Origin: Oxyruncus cristatus
Lineage: Eukaryota > Chordata > Aves > Passeriformes > Cotingidae
NCBI GenBank assembly: GCA_013399855.1
Contig: VXAY01002880.1
Span: 124,001-188,000, forward strand
Direction of reading: 5' to 3'
DNA length: 64,000 bases
In this document: one piece after another, positions 27,001 through 39,000 of the stretch
Position numbering within the stretch: the stretch's first letter is position 1
Layout of the letters: every line of letters begins with the position of its first letter
Notes under the pieces: model-generated
Told to the model about the DNA's origin: nothing
The model's input: only the letters and a program-made list of their open reading frames with translations
The model's database searches: none
Position numbers and translations under genes: made by a program

Positions 27001-30000
27001 TTCATGAAAGTATATAAATTGCTTCCAAAAGTAAAATGACTCGGGAAACCATATTGCCAGGAGGTACCTGAGCCCATAAACCATGTCAGTTCTGCAGCTG
27101 GCTCTGCAGAGGACTAGCTCTGTCTCCAGGATTAACTAAATAGCAGCACAAATATCCTGACCATTGGTAATCAAGAACTGCCTGCACATGAATCACAAAA
27201 ATACTTTATATCTACCATTAAAATTACAGCAACCAATGGCACACCAGGGTATTTAGTCTTGGATGTGAGACAAGCAGGTGCTGATTTAGCTGGTGGTCTG
27301 AGGTGGCCCATTAGCCCAAGGCACTGGAAGACATGCTCATTATTCAGCCAGTGCAGTATTGAGGCCAAAACTGCCTGAATCCCACATGTGGGCTACCCGT
27401 CCTCTTGCCTTGGTCTGACCTTTTGTATCCCCAGAGCTATCACAGCCTGGCAGCCTAAACTTTAGGCAGGATACAACAATAAATATATGAATGTCTCAAG
27501 ACTTTGCTTTCATATTAAGAATCATTTATCTTTGGGAAGTGAAATATGTGTGCAATTATTATGAAACATGGTAAAATCCATTTCAGTTATTTGACATCAC
27601 CACTGAGCCTCATAAGAGACAGCGATGTCAATTAATTATATTTCCATGAAAAAGACAATACCAGTAGTGTTTTCATATCTCACAGGTGGCTCCATAGCAA
27701 GAACCCAACTGTTATTTTTATTTGCTATCAGCATTAGTGGTATCACAGGCAGCACAAAGCCATGTATGTAGACATCTGTAAATGTACTAGTCATTTAGAA
27801 AGTGAAATTAAGGAAAAGAAAGGAATTATACTCACCGGGCTTTACAAGGCTTGTCTTTGTCTCCTTCTTATATCGAGCCAGCTGGGTATTCCCTTCACTC
27901 ATTGACCCTGGACTGAATTTCTTCCTGGTGAAGTCTCCATCGCTACCAGTGCAAAAACTGATTGGACTGTTTCCAGCATCAGGAGGAGTCTTAACTGGAG
28001 ATACTGACTGGCTACTAGGACAGCCAGTGTCATCTGAAGAGAAAAGGGAAAACATCAACATTTTTAACTAATAAGTACATTAAAGTTAGCAGAATAAAAG
28101 AGAGTGTTTGAACTACAACTCTTTACAGCAAGTGATATGCACAACCTTGCCTCTGAAAGCTGGTGAGAAGCTACTTGTTTCACCCATTTTGTGAAGAATA
28201 CTTGAATAACTTATGGCAGACTAACAGGGCAAGTACTTGATTTGCTAAGTCTGACAAAACACAAAATCAGGGGTACCTAATGATAATTCATATCTAAGAT
28301 TAATTCATCTAGTTAGGTTAGGGAACATTACAGCATGAAAATACATGAGACACTAACATGGGTTGGGTAGTGCACACGGGATGCAGCACAAGCATGGGCC
28401 ACAAGGTCTCCTTCAAGAAATGTTCCCCTATCTGAACAACATGAGAACAACCTACAGCCCATATGTAAGAAGCCAGGAATTTAATTTTAACTGGAATTAA
28501 TAAGGGTTCCTCAAAATTGTCTTTCCTTTAAAAGCAACTGTGAACACAGAACTCTTCCATTCTTGACCAAGTGTCTGTGTGGTACCTAGTTCTGAAGAGA
28601 GTGGGTTATGCACAGGCTGCTTTTGTTTAAAGCTGAATTCCTCTGAGGGCACACCAGCGCTCCAGGGCATCAGCAGCGACCTAGGGAACAGACCCAGGTT
28701 CCCGACTCCAGGGAAACAAACACTCCAGCTCTTAACAACTGAATGCAAAACAAAAAGTCTGATTCTGAATGAAATCCACACATCAAACCCCTGCTTTATC
28801 TAATCACATCCCCTGTAATCTGGAGTAATTGTGGTTCCCTAAAAGTCATCGTGGCTAAGTGATACATAACAAAACCAAACATACTACTCTGACTCTCCTG
28901 GAAAAATGTAATTGCTTGTTCTTTCCCAGGACAAAATGAAAGCTGCCATCTAAATTATGCAATTTAGATACATTTACAGTCTTCTCCTGGTGCATTATCT
29001 TTACCTAACATGAAACCCAAAGAAGTTCCTGCAACTGAGCCAAGTAATTTGCATGACCATATTGCACTTACCACTTCCACCCTCTTCATAATTTAGGTCA
29101 AGCCTCATCTTGCACTGAGTTTTGCATGGGCAGATTGATTTAAAATTCAGTGTATGACTGCGCATTTATGAAGCAGAAGGGACACTCCATCTCTATCTAA
29201 CACCACCCTGCTCACCTCTTCTCTGCAGGGAAGAGCAGCTTTTGCTACTGTTAACTATTGCTCCCCCAATACAGTAGAAAAACCTCATTCTTTCATGTGA
29301 TTCAGTTTTCCTTCATGACTGGCCCGTTATTCTACCCCCACCTGTCTGTTTCAATGTTCTGCTTCTCATTTCTCCATGTCCTGCCTCCAGTCCTGAGCAA
29401 GGCACCCACAGGTGCTGACCCACCAAAGCAGAGCCTGTAGAAGCAGACAGCACCCTGAGCTGTTGCATCCGAGGTCTCTGCCAGGTGTCAGGCAGGATGC
29501 CAAGCCATGGGGCAAATCAGCCTACTGCCAGAATCATTCCCCAAGGCACACAGGGCAGCAAGAGTGCAAAGCACCTAATACAGCTTAATCATATTTAATT
29601 CTTTCAAATCATCACAATTAAGCCAACAAGCATCTCCTTTTGCCATCTTGCTGCTGCCCTCTGCAACTCAGAATAAGTCCCTAGAAAAATAACAGGAAAA
29701 AGAAGACCGCTAATAAGGTTTTCAGCCCATCCCCACATTCATCCTGACTAGAGCAGGACTGCTGCCCAAATGATTTTAGGTTACTTTTTATCCTTCCCAT
29801 TCCCATCAACATCAAAATATAACTCAATAGAGAGAAGAGAGAAGGTGACAATTTCCTCACAGATAGGCACCCACTTCCTTTTCTCCAAGGTTCAGAGTCT
29901 CTTCTGCAGGCAGAGTGAGTGCTATCTACAGGGCAGTCGATCAGCATTGTTGAGTGAGCTTCTGAATTGCATTTAACAGCTCCTTTAGCTTTGTCCAAAG

Positions 30001-33000
30001 CATCTTCACTTCAGAAGCATTTAAGAAGCTCCTTTAGCTATGCCCAAAGCATCCTCCCTTTAGAAGCACACAAATATTTGTAATCAAATATATTGAGAAA
30101 TAAGTGACGGTTCAGGCAGTTTATTTTTAATTTTGACTTTTCCATTCAGATGTTTCTGTATGAGGCAGTATTTTCCTAACTTCGTATTAAAACAAAAACA
30201 ATGACAAAAAAAACCCTGCAAGAAACTATTTACTTCATCTCTCTGCCAATAAGTTTACTGTGATACCTGCACAGGTTCTGCAGACCTCACAGATGTGTGA
30301 GGTGTTTTATATGGGAGACTTTATATACAAGTAACTCTTAAAGCTGTAGAGATGTCACCTGGAAGAATCACAGGGGCTGATAAAACTTTAAACAATGAAA
30401 GAAACAACAGTGTTAAGAATTGAGACATTAAAAAAAAAAAAGTGTAAAACTAACTGAAATAAGGAAATAAGGTAGCTAAAGAATGGATACAAAAATAGAA
30501 TAAAAAATATTTTATTTGCCACCCACCGACATCCCCTCTGATATCATACTGGTGACACTGTGCCATCAGATTATGTCATATCTACATATCCTTGTTTTAC
30601 CCTTAAAAACTTCAGCTTCCATTGCAATGGGGCACTTTTTAAAGGAACAAATGAGCCTGGCACAAAGAAGAATAGCTCTTCTCTGTCCATATCCCTCATG
30701 ACCTTTAGATACACCAGGAACCAGGTGAGCACTCCCACTCCAGCTGCAGCAAATGAATGATTTTATTGTACTCCCTCTCCTCTGATCACTTGTTATTTTT
30801 TATGTAATGGACTCCTTCTACTCCTTCTACTTTGTATTAGCCAGAAACATGAACAAAATTGTAAATTTTCCAAAACTAGGACAAGCTGCAGGGAAACATT
30901 TTTGTGCGCCAGCCTTTTGAATAATCCAAATGTTTACTACAACAGAAAGGAAGAGCTGCCTACGAAATGCTGGTGCTCACCACTAACGGCAAGCAAAGCT
31001 CTGCTGAACACTGTGGGGGATCCACATCCCATCTGACCCACAACTCACTGTCCCGGCACAAGGAAAAGTCCTGGTAAACACTGAGGAGCTCTCCAGCTGT
31101 TCACTGCTGGCCAATTGCCTGCACATACATTCGTCCTCCCCTGCTTCCTTCTTCTTTTCTCCTATCAAAGCCTGAACAGGTATTTATTTGTATTTAATGC
31201 TGTAGGTGAACTCTGCCCCACAGGAGAGCAGCAGACTTCTCTGTAGACCCTAACAGCACATCAAGCTGATTCCCTTCCATCTCACAGACAGGCTGACATC
31301 TGCCCTGCTCACTGCTGCAGTGAGCACCTCTGCTCCTCATCTGTACACAGAACGATGCAACTGCGGCACTGTGGGCTCAGTATTTCCAGCAGACCTGTAG
31401 GTTCCTCTAAAACCGTGCTGACATCTCTGATGGAAGGAGGGGAAGATCTCCAACTGCCCAGAAAAGGGACAAGATAGGGAATCTCTCTCCAAAAATAGGG
31501 TAACAGGAGCAGATATGCCCACGATGGGATTCACTTTGTGCTGAAGATATGATGTATTTGTAATTTTCAGCAGGGTCAGTAAAGGATTCAGTCTTGTAAC
31601 TTGGCAGGAGTTTGGCCCCAGTAAGGATTTCAGGTCCAGACTTCTCAGGAATACAGGTAGACCTGAATTACCTTCTCAGGCACATGAGCAACAAGAAGAC
31701 AAAAGAGAAAGCTGGCAAATAGTGCTGTGAAAGCCTGTACTTCTGATCTTGCCTGAATTATTTACTTGCACAAGAAGGAAAATGACATAAATTTATAACA
31801 CACAACTTTCATTGCTTTCTTTCACGGTGTCTTTTTTCCCCAGTGGCCTCCTAAGAGCGTTCTGGGAGTAGGCTTCTCCTTTGAACATCAGCTGGATTTC
31901 ATCACTGAAATTCTGTGTCCAAGCCCTCTCCCAGATCAGATACGCCTGCCAAGTTTCAAAGGCAAGCAAGGGATTGTGTCTCCTCACACAAACAATCAGG
32001 AAAGTTGCGCAGAACACTCTGACATTTGCATGCACTGACTAACTTTTAAATAGTAAAGTCAAAATATAAACAACAGAGTGAAAGATAATAATACTATTAA
32101 CAGCTGACAAATATATTGTTCTTATAGACTTCTAGGCTATACGTTTTGATGTGATGATTTTCTCTGATTTTCTGGGCAGAGACTTAGAAGGTTCACTGGA
32201 AAATCCTGAGAACATTCTTTAGAAAATTACTGCCTTTTCCTAAAGGCTTCAAGAAACACTGAATATACAACCTCTTTATATAACACATCCAAATAATTAA
32301 TGATGTTCTCACAGAGGAAGCACTGACTTCTTTCTGGTTTCACTCCTAGCTGCCAGATCTAGTTAGGCACTCCTGTGAGACTGAACTCTCCAGTTTCTAC
32401 CTGATCCCTATTCCACTGCCCAACTTTCATCTCCTTCTAAGGTTCCCTTGACCAATGTTCAGGCTGTATATACTCTGAATTTCCACCAAGAAATGTGGAT
32501 TTCAGAATTAAACATGTTCCTCTAATGAAATTTTAAATATTCAGTGTACCAACGCAAAACCAATTGCCTGGCGGCTCCCTTTCCATTCATCCCAGGATCT
32601 GCTAGTCCAGGTAGCCACAGCTCTGCCATGATGGTGCATTGTAAGCTGGCTATTGACAGTGAGGGTACCACCATGGGTATTTCAGAATTTTTCAGAGTAA
32701 TCTCCCAGCCTGCTTGTCCGCCTCACATTTTTTTTGACCCTCTACAAATTGCTTTGGTCTTTTTTTCATGACTGGTCTTGTAGCACAGAGGTGTTTTATG
32801 CAATAATAGAAGTTGCTGACAGACACCAAAGCTTCCACCTGAAAGGCTCTTTCTGTATTAAACAGAAAGAAAGAGGCTCCCCTGAAGAGTGAGTCAAGGA
32901 CAGCCTAGTTCTGAGTCACTGCCTGGAGAATCTCTCCATGGACTAGCCCAACCACTGCTCTGACTTGGGCAGCTGAACCAGTGAGAGCTCAGTGCCCAGG

Positions 33001-36000
33001 CAGAAAACAGTGCTAATGAAGATTCACAGTGTCATTCTGGAATAACTGGGAAACATGTAAAAAGTAGCAGATGAAACATAATAGTATAAAATTCGTAGTA
33101 CACACAGAAAGACAGAGGTAGGAGCATATTCACACCCACACCGTGAGGGTCTCAACAGGTATAAATACAGTATCACCACGACACAGAATGGCCCTCTGGA
33201 GGCACATTGCACAGCAACCAGCACAGCTGGTTCTTACTTATTCACAGTAAGAAGTGTGAATATTCCCCTCAGCTCCTGATTGTACTAAAACTTTTCACTT
33301 TTACTGAAGCCATTCCAATAGGTGATTTCATGTACTCTATAAGGTTAATCATTTGTTACTAACAATTTGTCACCTGCAGAATCACACAGACTGTTGACAA
33401 AAATATTTGATAACTTCACTAAAAGAAGAGTCCTCTAAACGCTACTAGATTTGGTCATTCCAATCAATTCTAAATCCATTTCATAGTTAAGAAACTTATT
33501 TTTAAGACCTGTTTGGCTTGTTATTTAAGAAAATTTCTTAGAATATCTTGTTCTTGTGAGGCAAGTGTCTTACCAGAAGTCAAACAAACCAAAGAAGGGC
33601 AGAAGGGTAACCAAAACTATAGCCCTGTCAGGAAAAGAGAGGAGGCCTACTTATACACAAAGCTGCTAAGCAAATTAATTCTACATTTAATCTCAGTGTC
33701 TCTGCAGGCAGAATTTGAATTAACTATGCTCCATTTTGCTTGTGAACAAAGGCAGCCTAGCAGCTCTACCACTCCCTGAGGTCACCTACAGAGGCTGTGC
33801 AAACTCTTGTCCTTGAAGGGTTTGTAGTCTCAGACAGACAAAGCCATTGCTGCTACGACTTAGTGCTGGAAACAGGATGGCTTCAAAAAGGAGGCTGGAT
33901 GAAATCATCTTCAGAGATCCCTACAACCTATAGCATACATTTTTATTTCACATTTGCTAGATATTCCACCCTGTTATTCCTGGTCCATCTTTCAAGCTGG
34001 AACTATTGATTTTAGTGTTCTAGTCATAAAATCTAACCCAATAGTCAAGTAAGTAAAATCAAGATTAAACATCTTTGACTTCTTCTGGTGGTTGCTGAGG
34101 TTCCTATCATTAATATACAGGCAACTTTTACCTCTGATACTCACCAGTCCCTTTGACCTTGCTTCTGTCACACCCACAGGCTGACCACTAATCATCATTG
34201 CTGAAAATTTAGTATGAGAGCCGCTCACTGAATTTGGCAAGTGGTCATCTCTGCCCAGTCACAGCATGGCAGGAATGCTGACAGGCTAAGATAATATAGA
34301 ATAGGGGAGAGGAAGGTGAAAAAAGAACAGACCGACCTGCTCCTACAGCTTGGGCATCTTTTACAATGCAGGATTTCCCATAAACATTTCCTTAAAGGTA
34401 TCTGCTCTCGACACCTAACTGTACAAAAGCTAAGTCATTCTGAAGCTGCAAATTTTAATTGACTTCAGCAGTAAATCCACTAATATTCCTTCTGTTTGAA
34501 CATTTCCCTAACAGGCAGGGCTGATGTGAGTTCTGTGAAACCACGTGAAAAAAAGGACCATATAATTGTGGCTTCCTGGCTCTGTCATTACATTTATAGC
34601 CCCACTAATGGTATTAGCATTATGGAACAGAAGCATAAGGGCTTACCAGTAAAAATATCAATAAAAATAGTACTGTTACTAGGAGAGCGCTGTGGTCAGG
34701 AACAGCACAGCTCCTTGAGTTTTGATATCACATCACAGATAACACTTGGACAAGGGCTTTTGGATGATAAAGGACTGAAAAATCTTTTTAAAATTTCTAT
34801 AGTAAAGTTTTAACTAAAGGTAAGGTCAGGAAAGAGCCTGCAAAAGAGACAAAAAAGAGTCTTTTCTGTTTGGTATGGGTTTTTTTAAGCACTTTAGTAG
34901 ACCTCACTAACCTTTCCCGAGGACAATAGCTGGAAGCGGAACCACTGCTCCTACCTTTAGTGGGAAAGCATTGACTACATCCAGTATAAGAAATACTACC
35001 CATTTAGTATTAACATTATATGAAATATATACATATACATGGATGGGTTTCCATGCATGTGTATTTTAATGTGTTTTATTACATTATGCGGCAAAAGAAG
35101 AAATTATAAATATTCTTTCCAATTTTGAAGGTACCATTTTTAAAAATAAAAATTTTCAATAGACTACATAAAAATTTGTACTTGGTCCTCAAATGTTGCA
35201 ACACTTTATACTCCTTTGTTCCCATACAGCTCTGCCTCCATGGCTGACAACAGCATATGACTGTGACCCTCACAGCTTCAATATCACCTCATAAGGTTGC
35301 ACTGTTTACCTTCTAATGGAAGGAAACCACCCATTTTCTATCCATTGTTGGATTATGCATATTTTTTTTAAACTGTCCTCAAGCCAAGACTGGCACTCAG
35401 CATCACCATAGAACACACTCACTGTAATTGGTGATACATATCCCTCAGAACACTGTTCAAAAATTTCAAGGATATATATTAAGCCTATAAATGTAGGGTT
35501 AAAACATGTCATGTTGAAATCTCTTAAAACATCAAGATTCTCTTTTAACACAAAATAAATCAAAGACTCCTGATTGAAGTTTCACTCCCCCTACAAGTTG
35601 TGACTTTCTTCAGTATGCATGACAACATTCAACTCAACAGAAAGTTGTATGAAAAGCTCTGTAAAAGAAGTATTAGATTTGTGGTGAAGAAAATACACAA
35701 TATTATTTAGAATTCAGCCTGCAGTACCTAGCAAGCTATGACAAACAGGGTAATAGAAAGGGTGAGGTGCAGTAGAAAGGGTGACTGTTCTCAGGACACC
35801 ATCCAAAATGTGCCAGAGTGAACGGGAACTGTTCTACTGACCTCAGGAGGCTCTGGCTCAGGTTTTAAAAGTTCACAGTATTGACAGATGCATGAAAAGG
35901 TGATAAAAAACATTCCAAAGGTCAAATATTTTGGCTTCCAGATGTTGTTGTGTGGCAAGAGGAACAAAAGGATTGTTACTTAGTAAGAGGGAATAAATAG

Positions 36001-39000
36001 TGATGTTGAAAGGGAAGCAGGGAAAGGCCAAAACCTGAAGAATGAGCAGGCTTTGCTCTTTAGTACCTAGGCACTTTTCTCATTTCCATGTTTGGAACAG
36101 ATCTCTGCGCCACAGAAACAGAATTTGCAGCTCACAATGTAAAGCAATAATAAATTATTGCATGTAAGCTGACCCAGCAGGAAATTCTCCAGAGAAGCAG
36201 CAGTGAGCAAAGAAAGCATGTCACCAGTGTCACCCTCATGCTAAATGTCCATATGTGCATTTTTGAAAGCAGACTTTGTTTCAACATTTTTGTAAATCAA
36301 TATCACAGTAGTCACTGAACTGCCTTTCACAGAGTGCAGCAAACAAGCACGCTGGAGAAGACCTCCACTTCAGAAGTCTGAAAAAAAAAAAGCAAAAGGA
36401 CTGTGGAAAAGCATAGCATAAAGGACTGTAGGAAAGGGAAGTTAACTTGCAGTATCACATACATGAGAACTTTTAAGCGTGTTTGTTTGAATCAGTAACT
36501 CAGACTAAAAATCAAACTATTTAAACAAAATAACAAGAAATAACGAAGATGGGAGAGCTCATTATTTCCACAGTAATACATGCATATATACACACAAATA
36601 ATAGGAGCAATTATTTTCAGTAATTTATACTAACTTCCTGGCTTCAAACTGTTGACTTGTTAAAATACTAAAAATTTGTTTTCCTGTATCTCTTTCTATT
36701 CAGGAATATATATGTAAGTACACACACTTTAATAGGTTAGCTGGTTTACAATGCAACCTCCTTCACTGCTCTAGCAAAGAAACGATTTACTGGAGTGCAA
36801 GAAGGTACAACTTTTTCTGCAGTAACACCTGTTAAAACCCTGTTCTTCTTGCCTCCAGGCTTACAGTGCAGCCACTGTACAGATGCACATTTATTGTGCC
36901 ACACATGCAAAGAACAAGATTTAAAAAAATGGTTATACCAGAAAAGAATGAGTTATGAAGTAAGAATTGAACATGAATAAGCATTGAATTAAACCTTGAA
37001 ATTTTTAAAAAAAAGCACAAGAGAAGCTTCAACTCTTATTTTTGAAGACTGTGTTGGAGGGAGTCACAAACATTGATATACAGAGATGCTACTGGTTTTC
37101 AATAGTCTGTAGGACTATTCAGTCTAGGTAAAAAGATGATTTACAGGTAAGCCCAAGAAAAGAGGAACTGTTTCCTATGGGCATAAAACAAGTCCTCTGG
37201 CTCAAAAATTCTTTTGCTGAATGAATTCTTATGCTGAAAATGCGTAAGTCCTTCCTGAAAAGCTGCATCTCAGTTACCAAAGCTTCATTGCATTACCTGC
37301 AGAAATTCGGGTGACTGGCTTCCAAGACAAGGCTGAAGGAGAGCTTGGGCATTGTTATAAAGGTAATACATAAGTCTTCATAAAGAGGAATTTAAAAGCC
37401 GAGTATTCAGAAACCAAAAGTAGAAGCAAAATATATCCCAGACTAAATTCCTTTCAAAAAGAAAAGCTAAACACACTTACTGAGCTTAGCATGTCCAGGC
37501 TGACTTTGAATCAATAAGCAACTGGTTTGGTACACCAAATTTACCAAAATGACACCAAAATTAAGATAATGCCTTGCCCAAAGTTTCGCATTTCTTACAA
37601 GGCAAACACTGTAACTGGAACGATCAAAGGCCCAGCATCTGCTCTGCCATGGATCCATCACCAGATGGCTTGTTTGAGACGCTTTAAATTGTGTTCTCTG
37701 CCCGACTGGCAAGGTAAGAACACAAAGCCACTTTGAAGCCAAGTGCAACTTATGAGAAAAACACGTGTGACATGGGCAAATGCTCAGTAGCAGTTGAGCC
37801 CGACAAAGCTGCTGGGAGAGTGCTTTTTCATCATTTGACATCACACGAGTCCTGTGGCCGACATCCAAGCCGTAGAAGAGAAGTGCTCCCATATCTAATG
37901 ACAACCAGGACCCCAGATGCTCTAAGATTTTAAGGAAGGATTGTGTGTGTGTGGTGAATACTGATACAAAGGCTTAGCTTGCCTACACAACATCCAGACA
38001 GCATCCATGTTCACTTGGCAGAAACAAAGAATATTAAAAACACATTTTGTCAGAAATATCACAGAGAAGACTAACAGTCTCACCGTGCTTCATATGGACT
38101 TACAAAGCAAAACTGACATAAAGTCAACTACAAATAACTGACCAACATGGTCAAGTGAGTCTCTGATCCGGTTAAACAAGACAAAGAGGGAGCTGATCAT
38201 GCAAATTTGAAACCTATCACAGCCAGAACTAACAACTTCTTCAAAAGAAACTAAGCATTACGAAAACTGTCTCTTTTCTATTGCCAAGAGGTACTTTTTG
38301 CTGTTGCCATCATGCTTGCAGCACTGCCATGGTTCCTAAAATAACATTAATAATACCTAGAGGATCCCCCCACTCTCATTTAGAAAGAAAGAACTCTAAG
38401 CCTTCACTTAAGAATTGGGACCAATGTAAGCACACAGGGAAAATGGACAACACCAGAAGCTCAAGGGAATCAGGTAGAAAATATATATTTAATGGATGAA
38501 GAGAAAAATTATCATTCCTACTGAGGCAAAAAGAAATCTACTGATTATAACTACTTGGTGTCAATAGTGATGGAAGAAAAGTAGAGAACAACTTGAAAAG
38601 AGAAGGATAAAGAGGAAAGGAATTATTCCAGGGATCATTTCATACTATCTGCTGCTTATCAAAAACATTTTGGAGCTTAACATTCCAAAGAAGCTACAAA
38701 AAAGACATTGATCCAAATGCTCATGAATTTTTCATACTGCTCCATTATTGCTCATATGATACATCTGCTCACTTCTTCCAGTGTATTGCTTGCTAATTTT
38801 AAATACCACTTCCGCACATGCCACTTCTCAATTAAGATGAAGGACTAGGAGAGGCAGGAGAGAGGCTGAGGCCCCTCCACTCACCTCTCCATACAACTCT
38901 TGGTCATCCCCTCCCCAGAAACAGAAACCAGCAGCCACCTGCTGTTGCTGGCAAATTTCAATCTAAATTAGACACACTATGCTAAAGAAGGATCCTAAGT

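Larger units (their letters stand above)
8056..27835 (-). other. SYBU: SYBU intron 2, 19.8 kb
   Basis: The largest intron, with GTGAGT donor and TTTCCAG acceptor. It holds an internal CpG island (about 10.9-11.5 kb), an old L3/CR1-like fragment (17.7 kb), a CR1 fragment (23.9 kb), an AT-rich minisatellite (22.8 kb) and several small duplications, each listed separately. The remaining sequence is AT-rich and unique-looking; no other gene recognised. Patches at about 13.3-13.9, 18.4-18.9 and 20.6-21.0 kb are GC-richer but show no recognisable coding signal. Confidence 0.88.

Noticed and set aside
35306..35563. 85-codon minus-strand ORF in intron 1
   Set aside because: It looks protein-like at first, but no domain, homologue or splice context was recognised.
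37467..37904. 145-codon minus-strand ORF as a protein-coding gene
   Set aside because: No family resemblance and no promoter or terminator; kept only as a low-interest finding about a possible exon.
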